From Alphaproteobacteria bacterium (GTDB lineage Bacteria; Pseudomonadota; Alphaproteobacteria; UBA828), in NCBI GenBank assembly GCA_011523425.1, contig WTGU01000087.1, forward strand, positions 20,312-84,311: 64,000 nt of DNA. Direction: 5' to 3'. Under the pieces are notes generated by a model. It was not told where the DNA came from, made no database searches, and was given only the letters and a program-made list of their open reading frames with translations. Numbering within the stretch: the first letter of the stretch is position 1; each line of letters starts with the position of its first letter. A program made the position numbers and the translations under genes. Shown here piece after piece: positions 8,768-17,230 of this stretch.

Positions 8768-9940
8768 CTACCCGCCCCGGCCCCAGATCAATGCGTCGAT
8801 CGCGGCACCGATTCGCCCGAAGCCCGAGAGGCTGTCCACCGTGGCACCCGCCAGCAGCGGCCACTCGCGCGTCTCCACCTCCGGCGCACTCACCACCAGC
8901 CTGGCCACCGGCGCGCCGCTCTCGACCGGGGCCGCGATGGGGCTGTCGGCCACGATCTTCACCTCCATGTGCTTGCGGGACGAGCGCGGCATCATCACCA
9001 TGACGTCGCGATCCACCACCAGCGGCACCGCGTCTTCCTCGCCGAGCCAAACCTCGAACTCGTCGACCACCTCGCCGGCTCGGAACAGGACGTAGGTCTT
9101 GAACGCCCGGAAACCGTAGTTCAGCAATCGCTCGGACTCCCGGGCGCGGACGTTGACGCCGTCGAGGCCGTTCACCACCAGCACCAGGCGCTGCTCGCCA
9201 CGTTTCGCCGATGCCGCGAGACCGTGGCCGGAAACGCTGGTGTAGCCCGTCTTCAGGCCGTCGGCACCGTCGTAGCGGTAGAGCAGCGGGTTGCGGTTGC
9301 CCTGGCGGATACCGTTGTAGGTGTAGGTCTTCTCCGCGAACATCGGATAGTACTCGGGGAAGTCCGCGATGATCCGCCGCGACAGCTCGGCGACATCGCT
9401 TGCCGTGGTCACGTGGTCCGGGTCCGGCCAGCCGGTGGCGTTGGTGAAGTGGCTGTCGTCGAGACCGATCTCCGCCGCCTTGTCGTTCATCATGTCGGCG
9501 AACGCGCTCTCCGACCCGGCAATGCCTTCGGCCAGCACGATGCTGGCATCGTTGCCCGATTGCACGATGATCCCGCGCAGCAGCTCGCCGACCGTCACCC
9601 TGGAATCGACTTCGAGAAACATCCGCGATCCCTTCATCCGCCAGGCCTTCGGGCTGACCGTGAAGGTGTCCTCCATGGCGAGGCGACCCTCCGCCAGATG
9701 CTCGAAAGCGATGTAGAGCGTCATGATCTTGCTCATGGACGCCGGATACATCGGCTCGTCCGCATTCTTTGCGGCGAGCGTCATGCCGGTCGCGGCATCG
9801 ACCAGGACGAACTGCTTTGCGCTGGTTTCGATCGCGGCGGACGGGCGAGGGTGCGAGACGGCGACGAGCGCGCCGAGCCCCAGGGCGCAGCAGAGAGCGC
9901 CGAGCCAGGGATGGCGGCTCATTCCACGACGGTCGGCCAT
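8768..9940 (-). CDS. dacA: D-alanyl-D-alanine carboxypeptidase (DacA/PBP5 type)
   Basis: A 390-residue periplasmic penicillin-binding carboxypeptidase that trims the pentapeptide of peptidoglycan. Residues 10-36 form a signal peptide. The serine nucleophile motif SxxK is SMSK at 68-71, followed by SGND and the KTG triad in DGLKTGYTS. The C-terminal beta-sandwich domain of PBP5 is present. The ATG at 9940 is chosen over that at 9922 because GAGGAG lies ten bases before it. Neighbours are rlpA upstream and tmk downstream, the usual alphaproteobacterial arrangement. Confidence 0.93.
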   Translation of the reverse strand: MADRRGMSRHPWLGALCCALGLGALVAVSHPRPSAAIETSAKQFVLVDAATGMTLAAKNADEPMYPASMSKIMTLYIAFEHLAEGRLAMEDTFTVSPKAWRMKGSRMFLEVDSRVTVGELLRGIIVQSGNDASIVLAEGIAGSESAFADMMNDKAAEIGLDDSHFTNATGWPDPDHVTTASDVAELSRRIIADFPEYYPMFAEKTYTYNGIRQGNRNPLLYRYDGADGLKTGYTSVSGHGLAASAKRGEQRLVLVVNGLDGVNVRARESERLLNYGFRAFKTYVLFRAGEVVDEFEVWLGEEDAVPLVVDRDVMVMMPRSSRKHMEVKIVADSPIAAPVESGAPVARLVVSAPEVETREWPLLAGATVDSLSGFGRIGAAIDALIWGRGG

Positions 9941-9950
9941 CGTGTATCGG

Positions 9951-9956
9951 CTCCTC
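9951..9956 (-). promoter_or_regulatory. Ribosome binding site that fixes the dacA start
   Basis: GAGGAG on the minus strand, ten bases before the ATG at 9940. The alternative ATG at 9922 has no comparable site. Confidence 0.6.
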
Positions 9957-10025
9957 GGTCCGGGAACATGGCGACCACCAAGATGTACACCCTCGCCATG
10001 GGCCGGGCCAAGCGCCACAGGGTCG

Positions 10026-10997
10026 TCAGCGGTATTTCGCGGCGACGATCTGCGAGCCGGTGACGCCGGCACGGGCCAGCCGCGCCACGATGGAGGCGGC
10101 CTCGTCGTCGGAATCGACCGGGCCGATGCGGACCGCGTATACCAGCCGGCCGCCGCGCCGTTCCGGCTCGACCGCGACGCTGCCGAAGGAGCGCACCCGG
10201 GCGCCCAGGCGCTGGGCCGCATCGTGTCCTTCGAGCACGGCGGCCTCGATCAGGAATGCCTGCGAGGATGCATCGCCGCCGGCCCCGATCCGGGCCCGGG
10301 GAGGGCGCGGCGCCGGCTCCGCCGTCCGCACGGGCTTGACTTGCGGCACGGGCTCCACCCGGGCTGCGGCCGCGAGCTCGTCGCGGCGGTTGCGAGGCTT
10401 GAAGACGACGGGCGGCGCGTCGGCTGTGGCGACGCGAACCGGACGATCCGCAGGAGCCGGCGGCGCATCGGGCAGCGGGTCGTCGAGCCCCAGATACTCG
10501 ACCCGGACCCGCGCCAGCCCCTCGCGATGGAAGCCGAGAAGTTGCGCCGCGCGGCGCGACAGGTCGATCAGGCGGTCGTCGATGAAGGGGCCGCGATCGT
10601 TCACCCGTACGTCCAGCTGGCGCCCGTTCTCGAGGTTGGTCACGCGGACCCGGCTCGGCAACGGCAGCGTGGGGTGGGCGGCGCTCACCGCGTTCATGTC
10701 GAAGCGCTCGCCGTTCGCCGTCGGCCGGCCGTGGAAGCCCGGTCCGTACCACGAGGCGATGCCGGTGCGGTCGTAGCTGGGATCGTAGCTCGGATAGTAC
10801 CAGTTGCCGCTGATCGCGTAGGGCGCGCCCAACTTGTAGTGGGACTGGGCGCCACGGGGGAGCGGCCGGGTCTCCGGGACGACGGCGGCGGTCCTCATCG
10901 TCTTGGCGACATGGGACGCGAGCTGCACGCTTTCGCACCCGGCGAGCGCAAGCAGGCAGAGGGCGAACGACGCGAGGAGAAGGCGGTGCAGTCTCAT
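10026..10997 (-). CDS. rlpA: RlpA-like septal lipoprotein / lytic transglycosylase
   Basis: A 323-residue protein with a lipoprotein signal ending in the lipobox LALAGC, so it is probably anchored to the outer membrane. The double-psi beta-barrel domain of RlpA follows at about 75-170, with GIASWYGPGFHGRPTANGE, RVRVTNLENGR and VNDRGPF. The C-terminal 75 residues resemble a SPOR peptidoglycan-binding domain. RlpA enzymes cleave naked glycan strands at the septum. The gene lies 85 bp before dacA and 19 bp after the MltB-like gene, making a cell wall module. Confidence 0.9.
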   Translation of the reverse strand: MRLHRLLLASFALCLLALAGCESVQLASHVAKTMRTAAVVPETRPLPRGAQSHYKLGAPYAISGNWYYPSYDPSYDRTGIASWYGPGFHGRPTANGERFDMNAVSAAHPTLPLPSRVRVTNLENGRQLDVRVNDRGPFIDDRLIDLSRRAAQLLGFHREGLARVRVEYLGLDDPLPDAPPAPADRPVRVATADAPPVVFKPRNRRDELAAAARVEPVPQVKPVRTAEPAPRPPRARIGAGGDASSQAFLIEAAVLEGHDAAQRLGARVRSFGSVAVEPERRGGRLVYAVRIGPVDSDDEAASIVARLARAGVTGSQIVAAKYR

Positions 10998-11016
10998 CGG
11001 CCTGGCCGGCCGGCGC

Positions 11017-12030
11017 TCACCGCCCCCCGATTCTGTCGGCCAGCGTGCCGACAGCGGTCGCGAAATAGAAGGAGCGGTTCCACCGCATGATCGTCCGGTA
11101 GTTGCCGTAGACGAGGTATGCCGGCCCCTCCTCCCCGCCGGGCAGGACCACGGAGCCGCTGATCGCCACCTGCGGCAGATCGCTCCCGTCGGCCCGCCGC
11201 AGGCCGAGCGCGCGCCAGTCGTCCAGCGACTTGCTCACTTCGAGCCCGACCAGCGCGGGGTCGAATCCCTCCGGCAGCCGCACGGCACGCCCCCAGGTTT
11301 CGCCGGTGCGCCATCCGGCCTGCACGAGATAGTTGGCGGCGGACGCGAACACGTCGCCCTGGGTGCCCCAGATGTCGCGTCGGCCGTCGCCGTCGTAGTC
11401 CACGGCGTAGCGCACGAAGCTCGACGGCATGAACTGGCTCTGCCCCATGGCGCCCGCCCAGCTCCCCACCATCGCCTCGGGCGCGATGTGGCCGTCCTCC
11501 AGGATGCGGAGCGCATGCATCAGCTCCTGGCGGAAATAGTCGCTGCGCCGTCCGTCATGGGCGAGCGTCGCCAGCGCGCCGATCACCGGGAACCCGCCCA
11601 GATAGCGGCCGTAGCTCGTCTCGATGCCCCATAGTGCGACGATGAAGCGGGGCGGCACGCCGAACTTCCGCCCGATCGGCTCCAGCAGGTCGCGATGGGC
11701 GGCGAGAAGCTCCCGCCCCTGCGCCACGCGCGACTCCGGGACCACGCGCTCCATGTACTCGGCGAAGGTGATGGTGGTCTCGGGCTGGTGGCGGTCCAGC
11801 TCGATGATGCGCGGAATCGGCTCGATACCTTCGAACGCCCGATCGAAGGTGGCCGCGCTGATGCCGAGTTCCAGCGCCTCGCTGCGCACGCCCTCGCGCC
11901 ACTGGGCGAAGCTCTCGACGTCGACCTCCTGCGCCGCCCCGCCGCCGCCGACCAGAAGTGCCGCGACGAGCGCCGCGCCGGCGGCCACACGCAGGGAATT
12001 CAGCCCGAATCGCGACTCGCGCCGTTTCAT
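11017..12030 (-). CDS. Lytic murein transglycosylase (MltB/SltB type)
   Basis: A 337-residue periplasmic transglycosylase. An N-terminal hydrophobic segment (about 10-33) acts as signal peptide. The catalytic region has ALWGIETSYGRYLG with the acid glutamate, followed by GSWAGAMGQSQFMPSSF and DYDGDGRRDIW. The C-terminal region ends in a peptide YGNYRTIMRWNRS typical of the MltB family. It cleaves the MurNAc-GlcNAc bond forming 1,6-anhydro ends. It is first of the cell wall genes on this strand. Confidence 0.92.
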   Translation of the reverse strand: MKRRESRFGLNSLRVAAGAALVAALLVGGGGAAQEVDVESFAQWREGVRSEALELGISAATFDRAFEGIEPIPRIIELDRHQPETTITFAEYMERVVPESRVAQGRELLAAHRDLLEPIGRKFGVPPRFIVALWGIETSYGRYLGGFPVIGALATLAHDGRRSDYFRQELMHALRILEDGHIAPEAMVGSWAGAMGQSQFMPSSFVRYAVDYDGDGRRDIWGTQGDVFASAANYLVQAGWRTGETWGRAVRLPEGFDPALVGLEVSKSLDDWRALGLRRADGSDLPQVAISGSVVLPGGEEGPAYLVYGNYRTIMRWNRSFYFATAVGTLADRIGGR

Positions 12031-12126
12031 GGCGGCCCCCTATGCCACGCGCGGCGCCCGCGCGCCAAGCCCCGTCTTCCCTGCGGCGGCGTGCGTGCGG
12101 GCGTGGGACCGGCTGCGGCGCGCGGC

Positions 12127-13101
12127 TCAGGCGCTTCGGTCGAGCGCCTCGGGATTGACGACGACGGACCGGTCCAGCCGGCCGTCCAGCGCGTCGAGCA
12201 CGTTCTGCGCGCACCGGGTCGCCATGCGGATGAAGGCGCCGCGCGAGGAGCCCCCCATGTGCGGCATCAGCACCGTTGCCGGGTGGCTCAGCAGCGGATC
12301 GTCCGGGCGCGGCGGCTCCTCGTCGAAGACGTCGAGGCCCGCGCCGGCCAGACGGCCCGATTCGAGCGCCGCATGGAGCGCCACGCCGTCGACGATCGGT
12401 CCCCGGGCGGCGTTCACGAGGATCGCGCCCGGCTTCATCCGCTCCAGCGCCGCCCGGTCGATCAGGTGGCGGGTCTCGTCGTTGAGCGGCACGTGCACGC
12501 TCACGTAGTCCGCGCGCGGCAGCGCCTCGGCGAGGTCGGCGACCGGCACGCAGCCGGCGTCGATGATGTTCATCTGCGGAATGTACGGATCGCAGCACTC
12601 GACGCGCATGTCGAAGGCCAGGCAGCGCGCCGCGACACGCCGCCCGATGCGCCCGAAGCCGACGATCAGCACGGTCTTCCCGTAGAGCTCGAGATGATCG
12701 GCGGCCTCGCGCACGAGGAAGTCGCCGCGCCTGACCGCCTCGTCGTAGTGGCGGGCTCGCTTCGCAGCCGCCAGCATGAAGTAGAGGGTGAGCTCGGCGA
12801 CGGTGACGGCGTTGGCGTCGCCCACGGTTGCGACCGGAATCCCGCGCGCGGTCGCCGCCGCCATGTCGATGTTGTCGCAGCCGACGCCGTGACGCGCGAC
12901 CACCTTGAGCCGTGTCGCGGCCTCCAGAATCCCGGCGCGGAGCGGCAGGTAGCGCAGGATGAGGCCGTCGGCATCGGCGATCTCGCGGCGCAACGTGGCC
13001 TCGTCGTCCCGCTCGACCGCCAGGACGGCGAGGTCGCTGCGCTCCGCCAGCAGATCGGTGCCGGCATCGTCGATCGCGTCGTGTATGATCACCTTCGGCA
13101 T
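12127..13101 (-). CDS. D-2-hydroxyacid dehydrogenase (SerA-like, C-terminal)
   Basis: A 324-residue NAD-dependent D-isomer-specific 2-hydroxyacid dehydrogenase. The Rossmann motif VGFGRIGRR is at about 176-184. The catalytic residues are seen in NAARGPIVD (Arg), DVFDEEPP (Glu) and LMPHMGG (His). No ACT domain follows, so it need not be the phosphoglycerate dehydrogenase of serine synthesis. Substrate is open. It is divergent from the aminotransferase at 13182, with 80 bp between them, so a shared regulatory region and linked metabolism are possible. Confidence 0.88.
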   Translation of the reverse strand: MPKVIIHDAIDDAGTDLLAERSDLAVLAVERDDEATLRREIADADGLILRYLPLRAGILEAATRLKVVARHGVGCDNIDMAAATARGIPVATVGDANAVTVAELTLYFMLAAAKRARHYDEAVRRGDFLVREAADHLELYGKTVLIVGFGRIGRRVAARCLAFDMRVECCDPYIPQMNIIDAGCVPVADLAEALPRADYVSVHVPLNDETRHLIDRAALERMKPGAILVNAARGPIVDGVALHAALESGRLAGAGLDVFDEEPPRPDDPLLSHPATVLMPHMGGSSRGAFIRMATRCAQNVLDALDGRLDRSVVVNPEALDRSA

Positions 13102-13181
13102 GGTCGCTCCGCGGTTCGCGCTCGCGCGCGGCGTCGGGCAGGGCCGGCCACCACCGACGGAACGGTTCGAGGTCCCGAGCG

Positions 13182-14585
13182 ATGGCGCTGAACTCCCCCG
13201 ACGCGCGCGATCTTGCGCATCATCTTCATTCCTACACCCATCTCCCCAGCCTGGAACGGGACGGCCCGCTCGTGCTGGAGCGGGGCGAAGGTATCTATGT
13301 CCACGACACGCATGGCAAGCGCTATCTGGAGAGCGTCTCGGGCCTGTGGAACGTGGTCGCCGGATTCAGCGAGCCCCGGATCGTGCAGGCGGCGCACGAG
13401 GCCATGCAGCAGATGCCGGCCTACCACACCTTCTTCGGCCGCACCGCCCTGCCGCCCGTCGTGCTGGCCGAGAAGCTGGTCGAGATCGCACCGATGGAGG
13501 TCGCGCGGGTCTATTTCGTCAACTCCGGCTCGGAGGCGAACGACACCGCGATCAAGATGCTCTGGATGATGGCGCGGGGAGCCGGCGAGCCGGCGCGGCG
13601 CACGCTCATCTCCCGCTCGATGGCCTATCACGGCACGACCGTGGCCTCCTGCAGCCTCAACGGAAAGCCCTACATCGGCGCCTTCGGCCTGCCGCTGCCG
13701 GAGGTGCGCTACGTGGAGGCGCCCCACTACTGGCGAAACGCCCATCCCGGCGAGAGCGAGGCGGCCTATGTCGAGCGCCTCGCGGCCGAGCTGGAAGGGC
13801 TGATCGAGTCGGAGGGGCCCGAGACCATCGCCGGCTTCTTCGCCGAGCCGGTGATGGGGGCGGGCGGCGCCGTGCCGCCGCCGGCCGGCTACTTCCCGCG
13901 CATACAGGCGATCCTGAACCGCCACGGCATCCCGTTCGTCGCCGACGAGGTGGTCACCGGGCTGGGGCGCACCGGCAACCTCTGGGGCGCGGAGACCTAC
14001 GACTTCACGCCGGACATCCTGGTCACCTCGAAGGCGCTCACCTCCGGCTACGCCCCGATGGCGGCCGTGCTGCTGTCTGCCGAGATGGACCGCCGACTGC
14101 ACCGAGCGGCTGAGGAATACGACGAGTTCCCCCACGGCTTCACCACCGGCGGCAGCCCGGTCGCCGCCGCCGTCGCGCTGGAGACCATCGCGCTGATCAC
14201 CGAGCCGGGCGGCCTGCTCGACAACGTGAGGGCGGTGGCGCCCGCCTTCGAGGCGGCGCTCGGCGCCTTCGAGGACCATCCGCTGGTAGGCGAGGTGCGG
14301 CATGTCGGCCTCCTCGGCGCCCTCGAGATCGTCGCCGACAAGGCCGGCAAGCGCCCCTTCGCGCCGGAGCACGAGATCGGCGAGCGGATCGTGAGCCTCG
14401 CTTACGAGCGGGGCCTCGTGACGCGGCCGATCGGGGATGCCGTGATCGTCGCCCCGCCCTTCATCATCACGGAGGCGCAGATCGGCGAGTTGATGGGAAC
14501 CCTCGGCGACGTGCTGGACGCGCTCGCCGACGCGGCCTCCCGCGAAGGCATGGGCCCGGAGCCCCTCGCCGCTTCCGCCGAGTAG
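13182..14585 (+). CDS. Class III PLP-dependent aminotransferase (omega-transaminase type)
   Basis: A 467-residue aminotransferase. The PLP lysine is K284 in TSKALTSGY; FVNSGSEANDTAIKM, MAYHGTT and ADEVVTGLGRTG are the class III hallmarks. The N-terminal sequence LHSYTH and the SGLWNVVAGF segment resemble pyruvate- or 2-oxoglutarate-dependent aminotransferases acting on omega-amines such as putrescine, beta-alanine or taurine. The exact amine is not readable. It is convergent with the acyl-CoA synthetase and divergent from the hydroxyacid dehydrogenase. Confidence 0.9.
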   Translation: MALNSPDARDLAHHLHSYTHLPSLERDGPLVLERGEGIYVHDTHGKRYLESVSGLWNVVAGFSEPRIVQAAHEAMQQMPAYHTFFGRTALPPVVLAEKLVEIAPMEVARVYFVNSGSEANDTAIKMLWMMARGAGEPARRTLISRSMAYHGTTVASCSLNGKPYIGAFGLPLPEVRYVEAPHYWRNAHPGESEAAYVERLAAELEGLIESEGPETIAGFFAEPVMGAGGAVPPPAGYFPRIQAILNRHGIPFVADEVVTGLGRTGNLWGAETYDFTPDILVTSKALTSGYAPMAAVLLSAEMDRRLHRAAEEYDEFPHGFTTGGSPVAAAVALETIALITEPGGLLDNVRAVAPAFEAALGAFEDHPLVGEVRHVGLLGALEIVADKAGKRPFAPEHEIGERIVSLAYERGLVTRPIGDAVIVAPPFIITEAQIGELMGTLGDVLDALADAASREGMGPEPLAASAE

Positions 14586-14652
14586 CCGGCCGGCGCAGGG
14601 GCGCAGCAGGCCTACCGAAGACCCTTAGATAGTACACGCGAAAAGGCGGTTA

Positions 14653-14673
14653 CTTTATTGATATGAAATAAAG
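14653..14673. terminator. AT-rich hairpin between convergent genes
   Basis: Seven-base arms CTTTATT and AATAAAG with a seven-base loop sit in the 121-bp gap between two convergent genes. The stem is AT-only except one pair, so it would be a weak terminator; the location is the main support. Confidence 0.3.
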
Positions 14674-14706
14674 ACAAGGCGGAGGAGATAAGCCCGCAAC
14701 GGCCGT

Positions 14707-16401
14707 TCAGCCCGCCTTTCGTGCCTCCCTCTCGTACCCTTCGTCCGCGTCTTCGGAGAGCACGCGGGCACGCTCGCGCAGCTCGTACTTCATGATCTTG
14801 CCTGTCGCCGTCTTCGGCAGGTCGCCGAAGACGAACGTGCGCGGCACCTTGAAGCGGGCGAGATGCGCGCGGCAATGCTCGACCAGCGCTTCCTCCGTGG
14901 TCGCCCCGGCGCCGGGCTTCAGAGCGACGAAGGCGCACGGCGTCTCGCCCCACCGCTCGTCCGGCCGCGCGACCACCGCCGCCTCGAGCACGGCCTCGTG
15001 GCCGTAGAGCGCGTTCTCCACCTCGATGCTGGAGATGTTCTCGCCGCCGGAGATGATGATGTCCTTGGCGCGGTCGGTGATCTGGATGTAGCCGTCGGGA
15101 TGGGTCACGGCGAGGTCGCCGCTGTGGAACCAGCCGCCGCGGAAGGCCTCGGCGGTGGCGTCGGCATCCTCGAGATAGCCCTTCATCACCGTGTTGCCGC
15201 GCAGCATGATCTCGCCGGTGGTGGCGCCGTCGGCCGGCACCGGCGCGAGCGTTTCCGGGTCCGCCACCATGGCGCCCCGGATCGCCTGATGACGCACGCC
15301 CTGGCGCGCCATCAGCGCCGCGCGGTCGGCAAGCGGGAGCTCCGGCCAGTCTTCCTGCGGCGCCGCCACGAGCGCCGGCCCGTAGACCTCGGTGAGCCCG
15401 TAGAGATGGGTGACGTTGAAGCCCATCGCCTCCATGGCCGCGATCACCGGCGCCGGCGGAGCCGCGCCCCCGGTGGCGACCTCCACCACATGGTCGAAGC
15501 GGCGCTTCTCGCTCTCCGGCGCGTTGATCAGCATGCCGAGCACAACCGGTGCGCCGGCCATGTGGGTCACCCCCTCCTCGGCGATCAGCCGGAACACCTC
15601 CGCCGGCTCCGGCCGGCGCAGGCAGACGTGCGTGCCCGCCGCCGCGGTCACGGCCCAGGTATGGGTCCAGCCGTTGCAGTGGAACATCGGCAGCGTCCAG
15701 AGATAGACCGCATCCCGGGTCATTCCGTTCATCAGTACGTTGCTGAGCGCGTTCAGGTAGGCGCCGCGGTGGTGATAGACCACGCCCTTCGGCTGGCCCG
15801 TGGTGCCAGACGTGTAGTTGAGCGAGATCGCCCGCCACTCGTCTTCGGGCCAGGGCCAGTCGAAGTCCGGCGCGCCGGTGGCGAGCAGCGCCTCGTAGTC
15901 CTCGTCGGCGAAGCCGCTCCCCGTTCCCGTCCCGCCACCCTCCGCCTCGTCGTCCTCGATCGCCACCACGTGCGGGCAGCGGTCGAGTCCTGACAGCGCC
16001 TCCTCCACCACGCCGGCAAGGGCCGAATCGGCGATCAGCACGCGGGAGCGCGCATGCGCGAGCATGCCTGCGATGGAAGCGGGATCGAGGCGGGTGTTGA
16101 GCGCGTTCAGCACCGCACCGGCCATGGGCACGCCGAAATGGGCCTCCAGCATCGCCGGCACGTTCGGCGCGATGATGGAGACCGTATCGCCGATGCCGAT
16201 ACCGCGTCCGGCGAGCGCGCTGGCCAGCCGCCGGCAGCGCGCATAGGTCTCACCATAGCTCCGCCGCAGTGCGCCGTGCACCACGGCCGTCCGCGCCGGG
16301 TAGATCGCGGCCGCCCGCGCCATGAAGTCGCAGGGCGTGAGCGCCGCATGGTTGGCCGATACCCGTTCGAGCCCGCGCTCGTAGCGGTTCTTGTCCGACA
16401 C
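14707..16401 (-). CDS. Acyl-CoA synthetase (AMP-forming)
   Basis: A 564-residue ANL-superfamily adenylating enzyme activating a carboxylic acid to its CoA thioester. The P-loop-like motif is YTSGTTGQPKG, followed by YGLTEVYGP, GWFHSGDLA, DRAKDIIISGGENIS and the C-terminal catalytic lysine region LPKTATGKIMK. The pattern is closest to short/medium-chain acyl-CoA synthetases; substrate is uncertain. I use the GTG at 16401 because AAGGAG lies nine bases before it; the ATG at 16434 has no such site. The following DsbA gene is divergent. Confidence 0.88.
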   Translation of the reverse strand: MSDKNRYERGLERVSANHAALTPCDFMARAAAIYPARTAVVHGALRRSYGETYARCRRLASALAGRGIGIGDTVSIIAPNVPAMLEAHFGVPMAGAVLNALNTRLDPASIAGMLAHARSRVLIADSALAGVVEEALSGLDRCPHVVAIEDDEAEGGGTGTGSGFADEDYEALLATGAPDFDWPWPEDEWRAISLNYTSGTTGQPKGVVYHHRGAYLNALSNVLMNGMTRDAVYLWTLPMFHCNGWTHTWAVTAAAGTHVCLRRPEPAEVFRLIAEEGVTHMAGAPVVLGMLINAPESEKRRFDHVVEVATGGAAPPAPVIAAMEAMGFNVTHLYGLTEVYGPALVAAPQEDWPELPLADRAALMARQGVRHQAIRGAMVADPETLAPVPADGATTGEIMLRGNTVMKGYLEDADATAEAFRGGWFHSGDLAVTHPDGYIQITDRAKDIIISGGENISSIEVENALYGHEAVLEAAVVARPDERWGETPCAFVALKPGAGATTEEALVEHCRAHLARFKVPRTFVFGDLPKTATGKIMKYELRERARVLSEDADEGYEREARKAG

Positions 16402-16410
16402 GCCTCCGCT

Positions 16411-16416
16411 CTCCTT
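16411..16416 (-). promoter_or_regulatory. Ribosome binding site that fixes a GTG start
   Basis: AAGGAG on the minus strand, nine bases before the GTG at 16401. It decides the start of the acyl-CoA synthetase against the ATG 33 bases further upstream. Confidence 0.6.
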
Positions 16417-16531
16417 CGCAACCGATGCGCCCATGGTCGGCGGTGGGCAGGCGCAGCGTCAAGATCGGGCGCCCTCGCGGCAGGCGGGGCGCGCGCTCGC
16501 GCCGCCCCGGGCGGGCAGCTATACTCGGCCG

Positions 16532-17203
16532 ATGCAGGTTGCCATCGTCTCCGACACGATCTGTCCCTGGTGCTACATCGGCAAGCGCCGGTTCGAGCGT
16601 GCCCACGCGGGCCGTCCGGCCGATCTTGCGGTCGAGTGGCGCCCGTTCCAGCTCAACCCGGACATGCCCGCCGAAGGCGTCGACCGTCAGCGCTACATGG
16701 TGGCGAAGTTCGGCTCCGAGGAGCGGGTCGCCGAGATTTTCGGCATGATAGAGCAGGCCGGTGAGGCGGAAGGCATCCGCTTCGCCTTCGACCGTATCGC
16801 GCGCACCCCCAACACGGTGGATTCGCACCGCCTGATCGCCTTCGCAGGCGAGCGCGGGGTGCAGGACGAGGTGGTCGAGGCGCTGTTCCGCCGCTATTTC
16901 GAGCAGGCCGAGGACATCGGCGACGGCGCCGTTCTCGCACGAGCCGGTGCGGACGGCGGCCTCGACGAAGACGAGGTGCGCCGCTTCCTGGCGGGAACCG
17001 GGGGCGTCGACGAGGTCCGGCAGGAGAGCGAGGCGGCCAGCCGCACGGGCATTTCGGGGGTGCCCTGCTTCATCTTCGAGGGGCGCTACGCGGTGACCGG
17101 CGCGCAGGAGCCGGACATCTTCGAGCGGGTCTTCGAGCTTGCGGCCTCCGGCAATGTCGGGGTCGGGAGCGAGGCTGCGCCCTCCCCGCCACGGGCAGGC
17201 TAG
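16532..17203 (+). CDS. DsbA family oxidoreductase (FrnE-like)
   Basis: A 223-residue thioredoxin-fold protein of the DsbA/FrnE class. The redox motif CPWC is at residues 11-14 and the cis-proline loop is GVPCF. It begins directly with the first beta strand MQVAIVSD, without a signal peptide, so a cytoplasmic role as in FrnE-type polyketide or redox proteins is likely. The ATG at 16532 is preferred over the upstream frame, which overlaps the acyl-CoA synthetase promoter region and has no family similarity. Substrate is unknown. Confidence 0.88.
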   Translation: MQVAIVSDTICPWCYIGKRRFERAHAGRPADLAVEWRPFQLNPDMPAEGVDRQRYMVAKFGSEERVAEIFGMIEQAGEAEGIRFAFDRIARTPNTVDSHRLIAFAGERGVQDEVVEALFRRYFEQAEDIGDGAVLARAGADGGLDEDEVRRFLAGTGGVDEVRQESEAASRTGISGVPCFIFEGRYAVTGAQEPDIFERVFELAASGNVGVGSEAAPSPPRAG

Positions 17204-17230
17204 ACGCGCACGACGGCGGCGTTCGCCGGC

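Noticed and set aside
2824..12030. Cell wall/housekeeping cluster as a possible novel system
   Set aside because: The order MltB-rlpA-dacA-tmk-holB-metG-tatD-MBL-mazG is a known alphaproteobacterial neighbourhood and the proteins have their usual motifs.
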